This document shows, one piece after another, positions 16,695 through 25,980 of a DNA stretch of 64,000 nt (the first letter of the stretch is position 1; every line of letters begins with the position of its first letter). Source of the DNA: Hahella sp018986435 (GTDB lineage Bacteria > Pseudomonadota > Gammaproteobacteria > Pseudomonadales > Oleiphilaceae); assembly GCF_050749805.1 (NCBI RefSeq), contig NZ_CP192738.1, positions 2,852,001-2,916,000 on the forward strand, written 5' to 3'. The translations under genes and the position numbers were made by a program. The notes under the pieces are model-generated. The model made no database searches and was not told the origin of the DNA. It worked only from the letters and a program-made list of their open reading frames with translations.

Positions 16695-18227
16695 ATGAAA
16701 GTACGCGCTCAAATCGGAATGGTCCTGAATCTGGACAAGTGTATCGGCTGTCACACCTGCTCCATCACCTGCAAGAACGTATGGACGTCGCGGGAAGGGG
16801 TGGAGTACGCCTGGTTCAACAACGTGGAAAGTAAGCCTGGCGTCGGTTATCCCAAAGAATGGGAGAATCAGGAAAAATGGAAAGGCGGCTGGAAACGCGG
16901 CGCCGACGGAACTTTGAAGCCGCGCATCGGCGGCCGTCATCGGGTGTTGGCGAATATTTTCGGCAATCCAGACCTGCCGACAATTGATGAATACTACGAA
17001 CCCTTCGATTACGACTATCAATATCTGCACACCGCGCCGGATCGCAAGCATCAGCCTACTGCGCGTCCGCGCTCGCTGATTGACGGCCGCCGCATGGAGA
17101 AAATCGAATGGGGGCCTAACTGGGAGGAAATCCTGGGTACGGAGTTCGCCAAGCGCCGCAAAGACAAAAACTTTGATCAGGTGCAGGCGGACATGTACAG
17201 CGAGTTTGAAAAAACCTTCCTGATGTATCTGCCGCGGTTATGCGAGCACTGTTTGAATCCCGCCTGCGTGGCTTCCTGCCCCAGCGGCGCCATCTATAAG
17301 CGGGAAGAGGACGGCATTGTATTGATTGATCAGGACAAATGCCGGGGCTGGAGGATGTGCGTCTCCGCCTGTCCCTACAAAAAGATCTATTACAACTGGA
17401 AGAGCGGCAAGTCCGAGAAATGCATCTTCTGCTATCCGCGTATAGAAAGCGGGCAGCCGACCGTCTGTTCGGAAACCTGTGTCGGCCGCATCCGCTATCT
17501 GGGCGTGTTGTTATACGACGCGGATCGCATCAAAGACGCGGCCTCCGCCGCCTCAGATCAGGATCTGTATCAGGCGCAATGCGATATTTTCCTGGACCCG
17601 CATGATCCCAAGGTGCAGGAAGCGGCGCGGGCGGAAGGCATTCCCCAGGCTTGGTTGGAGGCGGCCATGCAGTCGCCAGTCTACAAGATGGCGATTGACT
17701 GGAAAGTGGCGCTGCCGCTGCACCCGGAATACCGCACCTTACCCATGGTCTGGTACGTGCCGCCGCTCAGCCCGATCCAGAATGCGGTGGAGCAGGGACA
17801 TGTGGGCATGAACGGCGAGATTCCGGACCTGAAAAGCCTGCGTATTCCCCTGCGTTATCTGGCCAACATGCTGACGGCGGGAGATGAGGCGCCGGTAGTG
17901 CGGGCGCTGGAGCGCATGATCGCCATGCGCGCCTACATGCGCGCCAAGCACGTGGATAAGGTCGAGGATCTGAAAGTCCTGGAGCAGGTAGGCCTGACCA
18001 AATCCCTGGTGGAAGACATGTATCGCATCATGGCCCTGGCCAACTACGAAGACCGCTTTGTGATTCCCACCACCCACCGGGAATACGCGGAGAACGCTTA
18101 CGATCTCAAGAGCAGTTGCGGCTTCAGCTTCGGCAATGGCTGCTCCGACGGCGACAACCCGGTGAACCTGTTTGGCGGTAAACAGGCGACGGTGCGTCAG
18201 GTCATACCGGTACGGCAGGAGGATTAA
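16695..18227 (+). CDS. narH: Respiratory nitrate reductase beta subunit NarH
   Basis: A 510-residue electron-transfer subunit with four cysteine clusters. The first is CIGCHTCSITC near residue 16; the others are CEHCLNPACVASCPSG, CRGWRMCVSACPYKK and CIFCYPRIESGQPTVCSETC. The tryptophan in CRGW in place of a fourth cysteine is the family mark of the [3Fe-4S] cluster. It relays electrons from NarI heme to NarG. It starts 13 bases after narG with a GGAGA-type site and ends 2 bases before narJ. Confidence 0.97.
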   Translation: MKVRAQIGMVLNLDKCIGCHTCSITCKNVWTSREGVEYAWFNNVESKPGVGYPKEWENQEKWKGGWKRGADGTLKPRIGGRHRVLANIFGNPDLPTIDEYYEPFDYDYQYLHTAPDRKHQPTARPRSLIDGRRMEKIEWGPNWEEILGTEFAKRRKDKNFDQVQADMYSEFEKTFLMYLPRLCEHCLNPACVASCPSGAIYKREEDGIVLIDQDKCRGWRMCVSACPYKKIYYNWKSGKSEKCIFCYPRIESGQPTVCSETCVGRIRYLGVLLYDADRIKDAASAASDQDLYQAQCDIFLDPHDPKVQEAARAEGIPQAWLEAAMQSPVYKMAIDWKVALPLHPEYRTLPMVWYVPPLSPIQNAVEQGHVGMNGEIPDLKSLRIPLRYLANMLTAGDEAPVVRALERMIAMRAYMRAKHVDKVEDLKVLEQVGLTKSLVEDMYRIMALANYEDRFVIPTTHREYAENAYDLKSSCGFSFGNGCSDGDNPVNLFGGKQATVRQVIPVRQED

Positions 18228-18229
18228 TC

Positions 18230-18964
18230 ATGGTCATTTTGAAGTTGATATCCCGGTTGTTGGATTACCCCACCGAGGAACTGTATACAAGTTCGGCGCT
18301 TGTCAGAGGCTTGGTTAAGGATGACCAGCTTCTGACAACCTTAACCCGGCGACGGCTGGAAAATTTTATCGACGATTTTTTCAGTCGCGATTTACTGGAT
18401 TTGCAGAGTGAATACGACGGCCTTTTCGAACGCGGTCGGGCGGTATCCCTGCACCTGTTTGAGCACGTGCATGGCGAATCCCGGGACCGCGGGCAGGCCA
18501 TGGTCAACCTGCTGCAACAATATCGTGAGGCGGGCTTGGAAATCAGCGTGCGCGAATTGCCGGATTATCTGCCGGTCTACCTTGAGTTCGCCGCAACGCA
18601 GGAAGAACAGGCGCGAGGATGGCTGCAGGACGTGGCGCATATTCTTGCTCTGCTGGCGGCGCGTCTGGAAGAGCGTGACAGTCCTTATGCTCTGTTGGTC
18701 CATGCGTTGATCGAGCTTGCCGAGGTGGATGTGAATCTGGCGTCGCTGCGCGAACAGATCAAGGGCGAGGAGCGTGACGACACACCGGAAGCCCTGGATA
18801 AAATCTGGGAGGAAGAAGCGGTGACCTTCACCCAGGACAACGCCATGAACAGTTGCGGCGACGCGCGTTATCGTCCGGCGGCGAGTCAACGCAAAGACGA
18901 CGTCATGCCGGTGCAGTTACTGGACCCTGCAGCGCTGGCCGAGCGCCAGTCCAATCTGGGTTGA
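18230..18964 (+). CDS. narJ: Nitrate reductase assembly chaperone NarJ
   Basis: A 244-residue soluble, helix-rich protein of the NarJ/TorD-type chaperone family, with the typical N-terminal YPTEEL and the acidic FFSRDLLDLQSEYDGLFERGR segment, and the VSLHLFEHVHGESRDRG signature near residue 70. It binds apo-NarGH and holds it until molybdenum cofactor and NarI are in place. The start lies directly behind the narH stop (TAATC-ATG), indicating translational coupling. Confidence 0.95.
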   Translation: MVILKLISRLLDYPTEELYTSSALVRGLVKDDQLLTTLTRRRLENFIDDFFSRDLLDLQSEYDGLFERGRAVSLHLFEHVHGESRDRGQAMVNLLQQYREAGLEISVRELPDYLPVYLEFAATQEEQARGWLQDVAHILALLAARLEERDSPYALLVHALIELAEVDVNLASLREQIKGEERDDTPEALDKIWEEEAVTFTQDNAMNSCGDARYRPAASQRKDDVMPVQLLDPAALAERQSNLG

Positions 18965-18975
18965 GGAGAAATATC

Positions 18976-19656
18976 ATGAACTATATCAATACACTTCTGT
19001 TTTCCGTTTATCCCTACATCGCGCTGGCGGTCTTTTTCGTAGGCAGTCTGATTCGTTATGACAGGGATCAGTACACCTGGAAAACCAGCTCCAGTCAGAT
19101 TTTTGAAAGTCGTCAATTGCGCATCGGCAGCATCCTGTTTCATATCGGCGTCATCGCCATCCTGGCGGGACACTTCGTCGGTTTGCTGACGCCGAAAGCG
19201 GTATGGCATGTGCTGGGTATTTCCGCCAGTTTCAAGCAGGCCATGGCGATGGGCATTGGCGGGCTGTTTGGGATTATCTGCTTCGCCGGGCTGACCATTC
19301 TGATCAAGCGCCGTCTGACCAATCCGCGGGTACGCGCCAACTCCAGCAAAATGGACATCGCGATTTTGTTGCTGCTTTATGCGCAACTGATTCTGGGATT
19401 GCTCAGTATCTTCGTGTCCTCAGGTCACATGGACGGGACCGAAATGCTCAAGCTGATGAGCTGGGCGCAATCTCTGGTGACCTTTAATGCCGCGGATGCA
19501 GCGGCGGCGGTCAGCAGCGTGCATGTGATCTATAAGCTGCATATCTTCCTGGGCATGACCCTGTTCCTGCTGTTTCCGTTCAGCCGGCTGGTGCATGTGT
19601 GGAGCGTTCCGGTGCGCTACTTTACCCGCAACTATCAAGTCGTTCGGGCGAGATAG
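18976..19656 (+). CDS. narI: Respiratory nitrate reductase gamma subunit NarI
   Basis: The start is ATG 18976, preceded by GAGGAG; a longer in-frame start at 18853 overlaps narJ and is not likely. The 226-residue membrane protein has five hydrophobic helices and the histidines expected to ligate two b-type hemes (HIGVIAILAGHFVG in helix 2; KLHIFLGMTLFLLFPFSRLVHVW in helix 5). It oxidises quinol on the periplasmic side and anchors NarGH. Confidence 0.96.
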   Translation: MNYINTLLFSVYPYIALAVFFVGSLIRYDRDQYTWKTSSSQIFESRQLRIGSILFHIGVIAILAGHFVGLLTPKAVWHVLGISASFKQAMAMGIGGLFGIICFAGLTILIKRRLTNPRVRANSSKMDIAILLLLYAQLILGLLSIFVSSGHMDGTEMLKLMSWAQSLVTFNAADAAAAVSSVHVIYKLHIFLGMTLFLLFPFSRLVHVWSVPVRYFTRNYQVVRAR

Positions 19657-19741
19657 AGATCCTTTCCGCGACGCCCGCCCCGACCCTTCCTGAATTGTGG
19701 AGGGCAAGGGGCGACCTGCAAGAAGCACAGTGAGGAAGACC

Positions 19742-20509
19742 ATGAACACAGACATCAGCGTAAACGGCGTTGCAATCTCTGAGGCGGCGATGTTTCAGGA
19801 AATGCAGTATTTTCCTTCGGAAAGCCAGGAGGACGCATTGAATCAGGCGGCTCGCGCCTTGATCGTCAGCGAACTGTTGCGCCAGCGTGCGCAGGCGCTG
19901 GAGATGGATACAGAAGGGCTGTCACAGGATGAAGTCATTGATCAACTGTTGCAACGAGAAGCCTCAGTCCGTGAGCCGACAGCGGAGGAATGTGAGCGGT
20001 TCTATCGCGGCCACCCAGAACAGTTCTCTTCGTCTCCGTTGGTGGAGGCCAGGCATATTCTGCTGGCGGCGGCTCCTGATGACGTCAAGGAGCGCTCATT
20101 GAAACTGGAGCAGGCCAAGGCGCTGATTGAGCGATTGCAATCAAACCCAGAACAGTTCGCCATGCTGGCGCAGAAGTTTTCAGCCTGTCCTTCCAAAGAG
20201 CAGGGCGGCTCCCTGGGGCAGTTGTCGCGTGGGCAAACCGTGGCTGAGTTTGAGGCGGCGGTGTTCCGTCATGATCATGGTTTGCTCGCCAGTCCCATAG
20301 AGAGCCGATACGGCGTTCATGTGGTCTGGGTGGAGCGCAACATTCCTGGCGACCTTTTACCGTTTTCTTATGTTGAAGAAAAATTGCGCAGTTATTTGCG
20401 GGAGCTGGCTGAGCGCCGGGCGATTGTGGATTATTTGCACAGACTGGTGGAGGCGGCGGAAATTCACGGTTACCGTTTTGCGCAAGATGGATCTCCATTG
20501 CTTCAGTAA
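19742..20509 (+). CDS. PpiC/NifM-type peptidyl-prolyl isomerase in the nar operon
   Basis: The start is ATG 19742, after GAGGAAGACC. The 255-residue protein has a SurA-like N-terminal helix region and a parvulin rotamase domain at about 110-215 (VEARHILLAAAP, FAMLAQKFSACPSKEQGGSLGQLSRGQTV, FEAAVFRHDHGLLASPIESRYGVHVVWVE). No signal peptide is visible, so it probably acts in the cytoplasm. Parvulins of this type (often named nifM) follow narGHJI in Pseudomonas, where they are taken to help the reductase fold. It lies 85 bases after narI and closes the operon. Confidence 0.88.
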   Translation: MNTDISVNGVAISEAAMFQEMQYFPSESQEDALNQAARALIVSELLRQRAQALEMDTEGLSQDEVIDQLLQREASVREPTAEECERFYRGHPEQFSSSPLVEARHILLAAAPDDVKERSLKLEQAKALIERLQSNPEQFAMLAQKFSACPSKEQGGSLGQLSRGQTVAEFEAAVFRHDHGLLASPIESRYGVHVVWVERNIPGDLLPFSYVEEKLRSYLRELAERRAIVDYLHRLVEAAEIHGYRFAQDGSPLLQ

Positions 20510-20852
20510 TATTTATTATTTATTACAAAGGGTTATGTCTCATCATGCCGGGTGGGGCTGGCCCTGATGCAGCGGGGCTCGTCACAATAAATTATCCGTA
20601 AGCAATTAAACGCTCGTTTAGCGATTAAATTAAGGTATAATTGCGACCCCGTGGCCAGGTACGTTTGGCTTTTCGGGTTCTCTTCCAATATCGAGGCGAC
20701 AGGAACATAGCCCTCGACAGAGCAGAAAAGCAAACGCTTCTCGCCAGGGGCGGACGCACTTATCTTTGACCTTTCGCCCAAATCCTCCATAATCGGCGGC
20801 GGTTTTATCGCTTGTCACCAGATTTTGATTTTCTTGCAAAGGCGCGATTGTA
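20510..20852. other. Intergenic region upstream of mqo
   Basis: This stretch of 343 bases has no credible gene. A perfect -10 hexamer TATAAT lies at 20636-20641 with only a weak -35 (around 20613), which would give mqo a leader of about 200 bases. No FNR or NarL site was seen. Confidence 0.4.
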
Positions 20853-22346
20853 ATGACTGTAAAAAAGGCGGATGTGCTGCTAGTTGGCGGCGGTGTTATG
20901 AGCACGACCCTAGGGACGATGCTGATGCAGTTAGACCCATCCTTAAATATCGTCATGGTGGAAAGACTCGATCATGTCGCTCACGAAAGCACATACGGCT
21001 GGAATAATGCAGGCACAGGCCACGCTGGATATTGTGAGCTGAACTACACCCCGGAAAGCGGCGACGGCAATATCGAAATCACCCGGGCGCTCGCCATCAA
21101 CGCTTCTTTCGAAGTTTCGCTGCAGTTCTGGAGTTATCTGGTGGAGCGCGGCGGACTGCCCAGTCCAAATGAATTCATCAACACCTGTCCGCACGAAAGC
21201 TTTGTCTGGGGGGAGTCGGACATCGCGTTTTTGCGCAAGCGCCATCAATTATTGAGCGCTCATCATCTGTTCAAAGACATGGAGTTCAGCGACGATCCCC
21301 GCACGCTGCAGGATTGGATGCCGCTGGTCATGGAGCATCGCGATCCCATGCAGAAAGTGGCGGCGACGCGCGTTCGCTACGGTTCCGACGTGGATTTCGG
21401 CTCTCTGACCCGCAATATGGTTGAGCATCTGCAAAAGAACGCCAACTTTGAGTTGCTGCTGAGCCATCCGGTGAAGAGCCTCAAGCAAAAGCAGGACGGC
21501 CGCTGGACTGTGCAGCTGTCCGACAGTCGCAATGGTGGAAGCAAAACCATCGACACCGGATTCGTATTCCTGGGCGCCGGCGGCGGCGCGCTGCCGTTGC
21601 TGCAGAAATCCGGCATCCCGGAAGGCGACGGCTACGGCGGTTTCCCGGTCAGCGGCCAGTGGCTGGTGTGCAAGAAGCCGGATATCGTCAAACGCCATTA
21701 CGCCAAGGTGTATGGTAAAGCGGCCATCGGCGCGCCGCCCATGTCGGTTCCGCATCTGGACACCCGCATCATCAACGGCGAGCCTGCGTTACTGTTTGGG
21801 CCGTATGCCGGATTCACCACCAAATTCCTGAAAACCGGCTCTTCCTTTGACCTGTTTGGCTCCATCCGCGCCAACAACTTTGGTCCGATCATGTCCGTGG
21901 GCATCAACAACATGGACCTGACCCGTTATCTGATTAAAGAAGCGATGCAATCGCATTCAGATCGCGTGAAGTCGCTGCTGAACTACTTCCCCGAAGCGAA
22001 AGAAGACGACTGGACGCTGGCGGAAGCCGGACAGCGCGTGCAGATCATCAAACGTGACGCGCAAGGCCGCGGCAAACTGGAATTCGGCACCGAGCTGGTG
22101 GCTTCCAAAGACGGCTCGCTGGCGGCGCTGCTGGGCGCCTCGCCCGGCGCTTCTGTGGCGGTGAAGGCGATGGTCGACGTGATCGAGCGGTGCTTCAAGG
22201 ACCGTTTGGGTAGCGCAGACTGGAACGCCAAACTGAAGGAGATGATTCCTTCTTACGGCGAGTCGCTGGTGGACGATGCAGAGCTGCTGCACAGCGTACG
22301 CGCCAGAACCCTGTCTGTGTTGGGACTGGATAAAAAACGTATGTAA
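20853..22346 (+). CDS. mqo: Malate:quinone oxidoreductase
   Basis: A 497-residue FAD-dependent membrane-associated enzyme that oxidises malate to oxaloacetate and passes electrons to quinone. The N-terminal dinucleotide-binding loop is VLLVGGGVMSTTLGTML. The family signature ESTYGWNNAGTGHAGYCELNYTP follows at about residues 45-67, and GFPVSGQWLVC and LFGPYAGFTTKFLK are conserved blocks of the Mqo family. Length matches Mqo of gammaproteobacteria. It stands as a single gene with its own terminator. It would feed the quinone pool used by NarI. Confidence 0.96.
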   Translation: MTVKKADVLLVGGGVMSTTLGTMLMQLDPSLNIVMVERLDHVAHESTYGWNNAGTGHAGYCELNYTPESGDGNIEITRALAINASFEVSLQFWSYLVERGGLPSPNEFINTCPHESFVWGESDIAFLRKRHQLLSAHHLFKDMEFSDDPRTLQDWMPLVMEHRDPMQKVAATRVRYGSDVDFGSLTRNMVEHLQKNANFELLLSHPVKSLKQKQDGRWTVQLSDSRNGGSKTIDTGFVFLGAGGGALPLLQKSGIPEGDGYGGFPVSGQWLVCKKPDIVKRHYAKVYGKAAIGAPPMSVPHLDTRIINGEPALLFGPYAGFTTKFLKTGSSFDLFGSIRANNFGPIMSVGINNMDLTRYLIKEAMQSHSDRVKSLLNYFPEAKEDDWTLAEAGQRVQIIKRDAQGRGKLEFGTELVASKDGSLAALLGASPGASVAVKAMVDVIERCFKDRLGSADWNAKLKEMIPSYGESLVDDAELLHSVRARTLSVLGLDKKRM

Positions 22347-22387
22347 TGGCTGTTGTGCGGTAAGCAAAAAGCGCCGCTGAAGACATG

Positions 22388-22417
22388 AAAAGGGTTGCTG
22401 CTGCGACCCTTTTTTTA
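22388..22417 (+). terminator. Rho-independent terminator of mqo
   Basis: AAAAGGGT (22388-22395) pairs with ACCCTTTT (22406-22413) around a 10-base loop, with seven T residues from 22411. Confidence 0.8.
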
Positions 22418-22435
22418 TGGGTGAATTTCGGGCAT

Positions 22436-22459
22436 AAAAAAGCCGCCTTGGGGCGGCTT
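22436..22459 (-). terminator. Rho-independent terminator of the ankyrin gene
   Basis: AAGCCGCC and GGCGGCTT (22440-22447 and 22452-22459) form a strong stem; the minus strand then has a run of T (complement of A at 22436-22441). The core GCCGCC/GGCGGC is the same as in the terminator at 9154-9175. Confidence 0.8.
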
Positions 22460-22478
22460 AGATTGTCTTGTGGAGACG

Positions 22479-24101
22479 TTACTGATTCGCGCTCGCCTGA
22501 GATTGCGTAGTGAGGTTCTTCAGATAGGCCGCATTCTCCGGCTTGTCGTTTTCTTCTGCATAGGTCAATGCCGTGTCGCCAAGGCCGTCCACCAATGAGG
22601 GATCGGCGCCCGCCTTGATCAATAGTTCCAGCATGGCGGCGTCAGCATGCTGGGCGGCGTGCATCAACGGACTGCGCAAAGTGCGGGTGATGTTGTAGCG
22701 GCAATCGTACTGCACCTCAGGCCCGGATTTATAGCGATGATTCACCTCCGCGCCTGCGTCCAGCAGGGTTTGCGCGGACTCAGGCAAATTAAACTGAATA
22801 GCATAATACAGCGCTGTTTTGCCGAAGCCGTTCTGATAGTTGACGTCCGCGCCTTTGTTGAGCAACAAACGCAGATTGTCGGGATTATGCACGGCGAAGA
22901 ACAAAGGGGGTTCATCACCCTGGTTGACGTCCTCAATGGAGTCCAGCAGCGCTTTAACGATCTCTGTCGGCAGCTCTAATCCTAAAGCGGCGTTTAATGC
23001 TTGCAGGCGCGCGCTTTGGTCGGCGTCGATGATAAGTTCACGCACGGTCTCCAAGGTTGGCGCTTTCTTGTTGAACATCAACGTCGCCAGCGGCGCAACG
23101 GTATGATCCTGGCTGCTGGGATAGGCTCCCGCCGCACGTTGCAGGAACAGGTCCACGCCGGCTTGTGCGGCGGCGTGCGCTTTGGCGTCGTCCATATCGA
23201 AGCGGCTGGCGTAATGAGCGGCCAGATCGGACTCCGCCTGCTGCATCACTTGCAGGTATTCATCGTAATAGGGCAGGTTGTAGATGCTTTCCAGGGACCA
23301 GTAGCGTAGATAGTCCAAAGTCGCCGCGCGATTGCGCGCTCTGTCATTTGGTTCGATGCGGGCCAGATTCACTTCCGGCGCGAAACCCGCCTCCAGCAGT
23401 TCAAAGTGATAATAGCGCCACTGGGCGTGAATAATGGTGCCGGTGCAGAGCTGAGATCCCTGTTCGCTGCGAAAAGCGGCGCTCAATGTCTTAAGAGACT
23501 GCAAAAATGGCTGTTCAGCCAGGCTCTCCGGACACTGGTAATCCACATCCAACGGGCTGCCGCCGCCAGACCCTAGATCCGGGTCTTCAGAAAACACGCG
23601 CGTTGGTTGCGCCCGCATTTCCTCGCAGGTCAGTTTGCCATCTTCGTAGGGTCCCAGGGTAAGAGTAAAAGGCAGCTTCTTACCCGAATGAGTCCAGTAT
23701 CCCTTGATTTCGTTGGGGATCACCGCGCCAGCGTTGTAGCTGTGGCCAGCGATGATGGTAGTGGTGAAGCTGCCGTCAAAGTTCTCTTCATCTTTGCCCT
23801 TGGGGGCGCTGCTTTCCAGATGAATATTCGAGCCCTGAATGCCCCCATGCAGTTCGATGGCCGTTTTGTAGCGGTCGTAAAAGTAGCCGCCTTTTATGGA
23901 ACCGTTTTCTTCAATCGACAGCGTCATGGTGATCGGGTACTGATCGATGACGCCGTAGTATTTGCTCTCAGCCGCCAACGCCGATGAAGTTGCGCCTGCC
24001 AGAATTAACGCAGACGGAACCAGACGGGCGAGCCGCGTCAGGGAGTTCAGCATGCGGCGGGGCCGCGCGCACAAGAGTTGGTTTGGGGATATTTTGTTCA
24101 C
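22479..24101 (-). CDS. Secreted ankyrin-repeat protein
   Basis: The start is taken as GTG 24101, which has CCAGGA about 9 bases upstream; ATG 24053 (MLNSLTRL) and ATG 24197 lack such a site. The 540-residue protein has an N-terminal export signal ending near SSALAAES. An extracellular N-terminal beta domain follows (YYGVIDQYPITMTLSIEENG), of a kind I cannot name. A helical middle precedes ankyrin repeats over the last 160 residues (GDEPPLFFAVHNPDNLRLLLNKG, GKTALYYAIQFNLPESAQTLLDAG, SPLMHAAQHADAAMLELLIKAG). It probably works in the periplasm or outside the cell as a protein-binding scaffold. No partner is visible among its neighbours. Confidence 0.75.
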   Translation of the reverse strand: MNKISPNQLLCARPRRMLNSLTRLARLVPSALILAGATSSALAAESKYYGVIDQYPITMTLSIEENGSIKGGYFYDRYKTAIELHGGIQGSNIHLESSAPKGKDEENFDGSFTTTIIAGHSYNAGAVIPNEIKGYWTHSGKKLPFTLTLGPYEDGKLTCEEMRAQPTRVFSEDPDLGSGGGSPLDVDYQCPESLAEQPFLQSLKTLSAAFRSEQGSQLCTGTIIHAQWRYYHFELLEAGFAPEVNLARIEPNDRARNRAATLDYLRYWSLESIYNLPYYDEYLQVMQQAESDLAAHYASRFDMDDAKAHAAAQAGVDLFLQRAAGAYPSSQDHTVAPLATLMFNKKAPTLETVRELIIDADQSARLQALNAALGLELPTEIVKALLDSIEDVNQGDEPPLFFAVHNPDNLRLLLNKGADVNYQNGFGKTALYYAIQFNLPESAQTLLDAGAEVNHRYKSGPEVQYDCRYNITRTLRSPLMHAAQHADAAMLELLIKAGADPSLVDGLGDTALTYAEENDKPENAAYLKNLTTQSQASANQ

Positions 24102-24349
24102 AACTACTGTCCTGGTGTTGTAACCGACTGCGGATATTGCCGCTTCAGACGGCGCTCCAGTTTTCCGCAATATATAAAAATGTGGGACCCGGATCATAAA
24201 CCCTAAATGGGCTTTTATGCAGTAAATTTTCGTAATTTCATTAAGTTAGTGGTTATTTACGGCATAGGGCGAAGCGTATTTTTAATCAGTCCTGAGCGTC
24301 AAGAGGGAAGATTGCGGATGGTAAGAGTGAGGGCGATGGAAGGGGAATG

Positions 24350-24376
24350 AAAAAAGGGAGCGTGTGAAGCGCTCCC
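24350..24376 (-). terminator. Rho-independent terminator of the CSLREA gene
   Basis: GGGAGCG (24356-24362) pairs with CGCTCCC (24370-24376); six T residues follow on the minus strand (complement of 24350-24355). It lies 30 bases beyond the stop of the minus-strand gene ending at 24407. Confidence 0.85.
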
Positions 24377-24406
24377 CCGTTGGCTGTTCATCTCAACCGA
24401 TGCGTA

Positions 24407-25744
24407 TTAGGGCAGGACGAATTCGAAAGAGCCCAGATCGCAGTTCTCAACGCCGTCGCCATTGCCGTCTTTTGGACGCACTACACGACGCTGGTCAGTT
24501 CTGGCGCAAAGGCCCATACCCGCGTCAATCGCCGGGCTGGTTTCACGCAGACGGTGAGTTTTGGTCAGGCCGCTGTTATCCATCAAAGGATAGAGCACCT
24601 GGGTGAACACGTCTTCGCTGGCCACTTCCATATCCGCCTTACAGTTGCCTGCGCCGATGCCGGTCATCAGGCCCTTGTTGCGGTAGGACACGCCGTAGTC
24701 CGCACAGTCGGCGAAGCCGCTGTTGTCGAGCAGGTGGTTGCCGAGCATCAGGCTGTTGCGCACGTTGACGTCGCCGTAGTTGTAGAAGCCGTGGCCCGTG
24801 TTGTCCGCCAGGGTGACGTGGACGACTTTCATGGTGGCGACGCCTTGCAGTGTCGGGTTGGTGACGCCGTTCACCAAGGTTGCGCCATTTTCACCCAGAG
24901 CGATGTTGCCGCTCAGTGTGCTGTTGCTCAGCCACAGATCAGCTGCGTCATCGTTCAGGAACGCGGAACCGGTGGAGTCAGCGACGTTATTGGCGAAAGT
25001 GGTGCGGGAAATGTCCGCTACGCCGCGGTTGTAGATCGCGCCGCCCGCGCCGGTCAGGCTCTCGTTCTCGGAAGAGTTGTTTTCGAAAGTGGTTTCACGC
25101 ACGAACAGGGAGCCGGTGTTGTAGATTGCGCCGCCGTGAGCTTCATCGCCTTGCGCGCGGTTGTCGTCAAGGATGGACTGATAGATGTCGAGCATGCCTT
25201 CGTTGGAGATGCCGCCGCCGTTGCCGGGATTCAGTTCGCCCTTGGTGACGTTGCCGGTGATGCGCATTTGACGCAACATCAGTTCGCCGTAGTTCTCGAT
25301 GCCGCCGCCGTAATCACGCACGTTGCCGTTACGGATGGTGAAGCCGCGCATTTCCACTTTGACTTCTTTCAACACTTCGATGGCGCGGTCCAGACCGTCC
25401 GCGTCGATGATGCTGATGTCGATGCCCTGACCCTCGATAACCAGATCATCCAGGATGTCCAGATCGCCGTTCAGGTTTTCGTCTTCTTCATCCATGGCGC
25501 TATCGGCTGGGATGGATAATTTGTAGACGCCTGCGTCCAGGATGATTTTATCCGGGCCTGCATTCTCGTTAGCCTGTTGGATAGCTTCGCGTAATGAACA
25601 GTCGCTGTCGCATACGCCGTCATAGCCGTCGGTGAATTTGGTGACTTGGAAGCTGGCTGCGCCTGCTGGGGCGGCAACGATGAGAGCGCCGAGGGTGAGT
25701 GAAGAGGTTAGCCGGGAGTAGCTTTTCGCTAATTTGTTATTCAT
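24407..25744 (-). CDS. CSLREA-domain right-handed beta-helix secreted protein
   Basis: A 445-residue exported protein with a Sec signal (residues 1-29, ending PAGAAS). A CSLREA motif follows (GVCDSDCSLREAIQQAN, about 43-60). A long parallel beta-helix (NGNVRDYGGGIENYG, GNGGGISNEG, HGGAIYNTGSL) and a C-terminal SPAIDAG...DLGSFEF segment complete the usual architecture. An acidic stretch (MDEEDENLNGDLDILDD) could bind calcium. Proteins of this type are surface or extracellular and often repeat-rich; no sorting tail is seen. A long open frame on the opposite strand (24380-25519) is an artefact of its repetitive codon use. Confidence 0.82.
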   Translation of the reverse strand: MNNKLAKSYSRLTSSLTLGALIVAAPAGAASFQVTKFTDGYDGVCDSDCSLREAIQQANENAGPDKIILDAGVYKLSIPADSAMDEEDENLNGDLDILDDLVIEGQGIDISIIDADGLDRAIEVLKEVKVEMRGFTIRNGNVRDYGGGIENYGELMLRQMRITGNVTKGELNPGNGGGISNEGMLDIYQSILDDNRAQGDEAHGGAIYNTGSLFVRETTFENNSSENESLTGAGGAIYNRGVADISRTTFANNVADSTGSAFLNDDAADLWLSNSTLSGNIALGENGATLVNGVTNPTLQGVATMKVVHVTLADNTGHGFYNYGDVNVRNSLMLGNHLLDNSGFADCADYGVSYRNKGLMTGIGAGNCKADMEVASEDVFTQVLYPLMDNSGLTKTHRLRETSPAIDAGMGLCARTDQRRVVRPKDGNGDGVENCDLGSFEFVLP

Positions 25745-25980
25745 GTCATTCCTTCCTTAGTTTTGATGTTGGCGCGGTTAGATACCCCTTTAACCACGCG
25801 GGCGTAAATATACTGGTTTAAAAAACAAAAGAGTAGGTAAAATGACTTAGGACAAACCGCTATATAAATCCTCTAGTTAGCGTTTTTTAACGGAAACTTG
25901 ATCTGGATGCGCTTTTTCGTTTTTGATGCATACTTACTTCATTCTCATGCAATGTTTTCTTATTGGCGGAGCAAACGAAA

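Noticed and set aside
24380..25519. Long plus-strand frame (379 codons) opposite the CSLREA gene
   Set aside because: It is antisense to a well-supported exported beta-helix protein; its Val/Ala/His-rich product mirrors repeated codons of the real gene and has no start signals.
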